32,643 nucleotides of DNA from Clostridia bacterium. Its GTDB lineage: Bacteria; Bacillota; Clostridia; UMGS1810. The stretch lies in contig JAFQHQ010000174.1 of the NCBI GenBank assembly GCA_017397885.1, positions 1-32,643 of the forward strand, read 5' to 3'. This document shows positions 32,629 through 32,643 of the stretch, in pieces. Within the stretch, counting starts at the first letter, position 1. Each line of letters begins with the position of its first letter. Both the position numbers and the translations under genes were made by a program. The notes under the pieces are model-generated. The model searched no databases and was not told the origin of the DNA. It worked only from the letters and a program-made list of their open reading frames with translations.

Positions 32629-32643
32629 CTTCAATTATATGCC

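Overview
The window looks like a chromosomal segment of an uncultured, low-GC, Gram-positive anaerobe, probably of the class Clostridia. This rests on the conserved rpmH-rnpA-yidD-yidC-jag-mnmE cluster, strong GGAGG ribosome binding sites, near-consensus TTGACA/TATAAT promoters, frequent TTG/GTG starts, S-layer homology (SLH) surface proteins and many AraC-type regulators next to carbohydrate genes. No rRNA, tRNA, IS element, phage gene or CRISPR array was seen.

Left part (1-6792): the 3' portion of a NagB-like sugar-phosphate isomerase/deaminase gene (+) is followed by the housekeeping cluster on the minus strand, in transcription order rpmH, rnpA, yidD, yidC, jag/khpB, mnmE. This cluster normally flanks dnaA and oriC in Firmicutes. 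Here dnaA is not beside rpmH. malQ (4-alpha-glucanotransferase) takes its place, and the 405-bp AT-rich gap upstream of malQ carries two perfect DnaA boxes, so it is a candidate origin region.

Middle part (6793-15753): an MFS transporter (+) is followed on the minus strand by a two-gene heterodimeric ABC exporter and an AraC regulator. That regulator is divergent from a + strand operon of an Eis-like GNAT acetyltransferase, a metallo-beta-lactamase-fold hydrolase and a GH29-like alpha-L-fucosidase. The two promoters overlap face to face on a perfect 18-bp palindrome.

Surface polysaccharide part (15758-26795): a three-gene minus-strand operon encodes an SLH-anchored surface protein of unknown function, a secreted Ig/LamG-like protein and a 1984-residue multidomain heparinase II/III-type polysaccharide lyase ending in three SLH domains. 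A divergent AraC regulator gene sits upstream.

Right part (26796-32643): after that regulator come, on the minus strand, an enolase-superfamily sugar-acid dehydratase and an SDR dehydrogenase. Divergent from them are an AraC regulator and, 82 bp behind it, a protein in which a sialidase/BNR-type beta-propeller with Asp boxes is fused to an AraC DNA-binding domain. This fusion is the most unusual gene in the window: a predicted cytoplasmic glycan-recognising (or glycan-cleaving) propeller attached to a transcription factor.

Taken together (inference), the right two thirds look like a glycan-utilisation locus. Surface lyase and binding proteins would act on an acidic polysaccharide outside, transporters may move products, the fucosidase-like enzyme, dehydratase and SDR would process sugars and sugar acids inside, and four AraC-type DNA-binding proteins would control the units. 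The substrate cannot be read from sequence alone.
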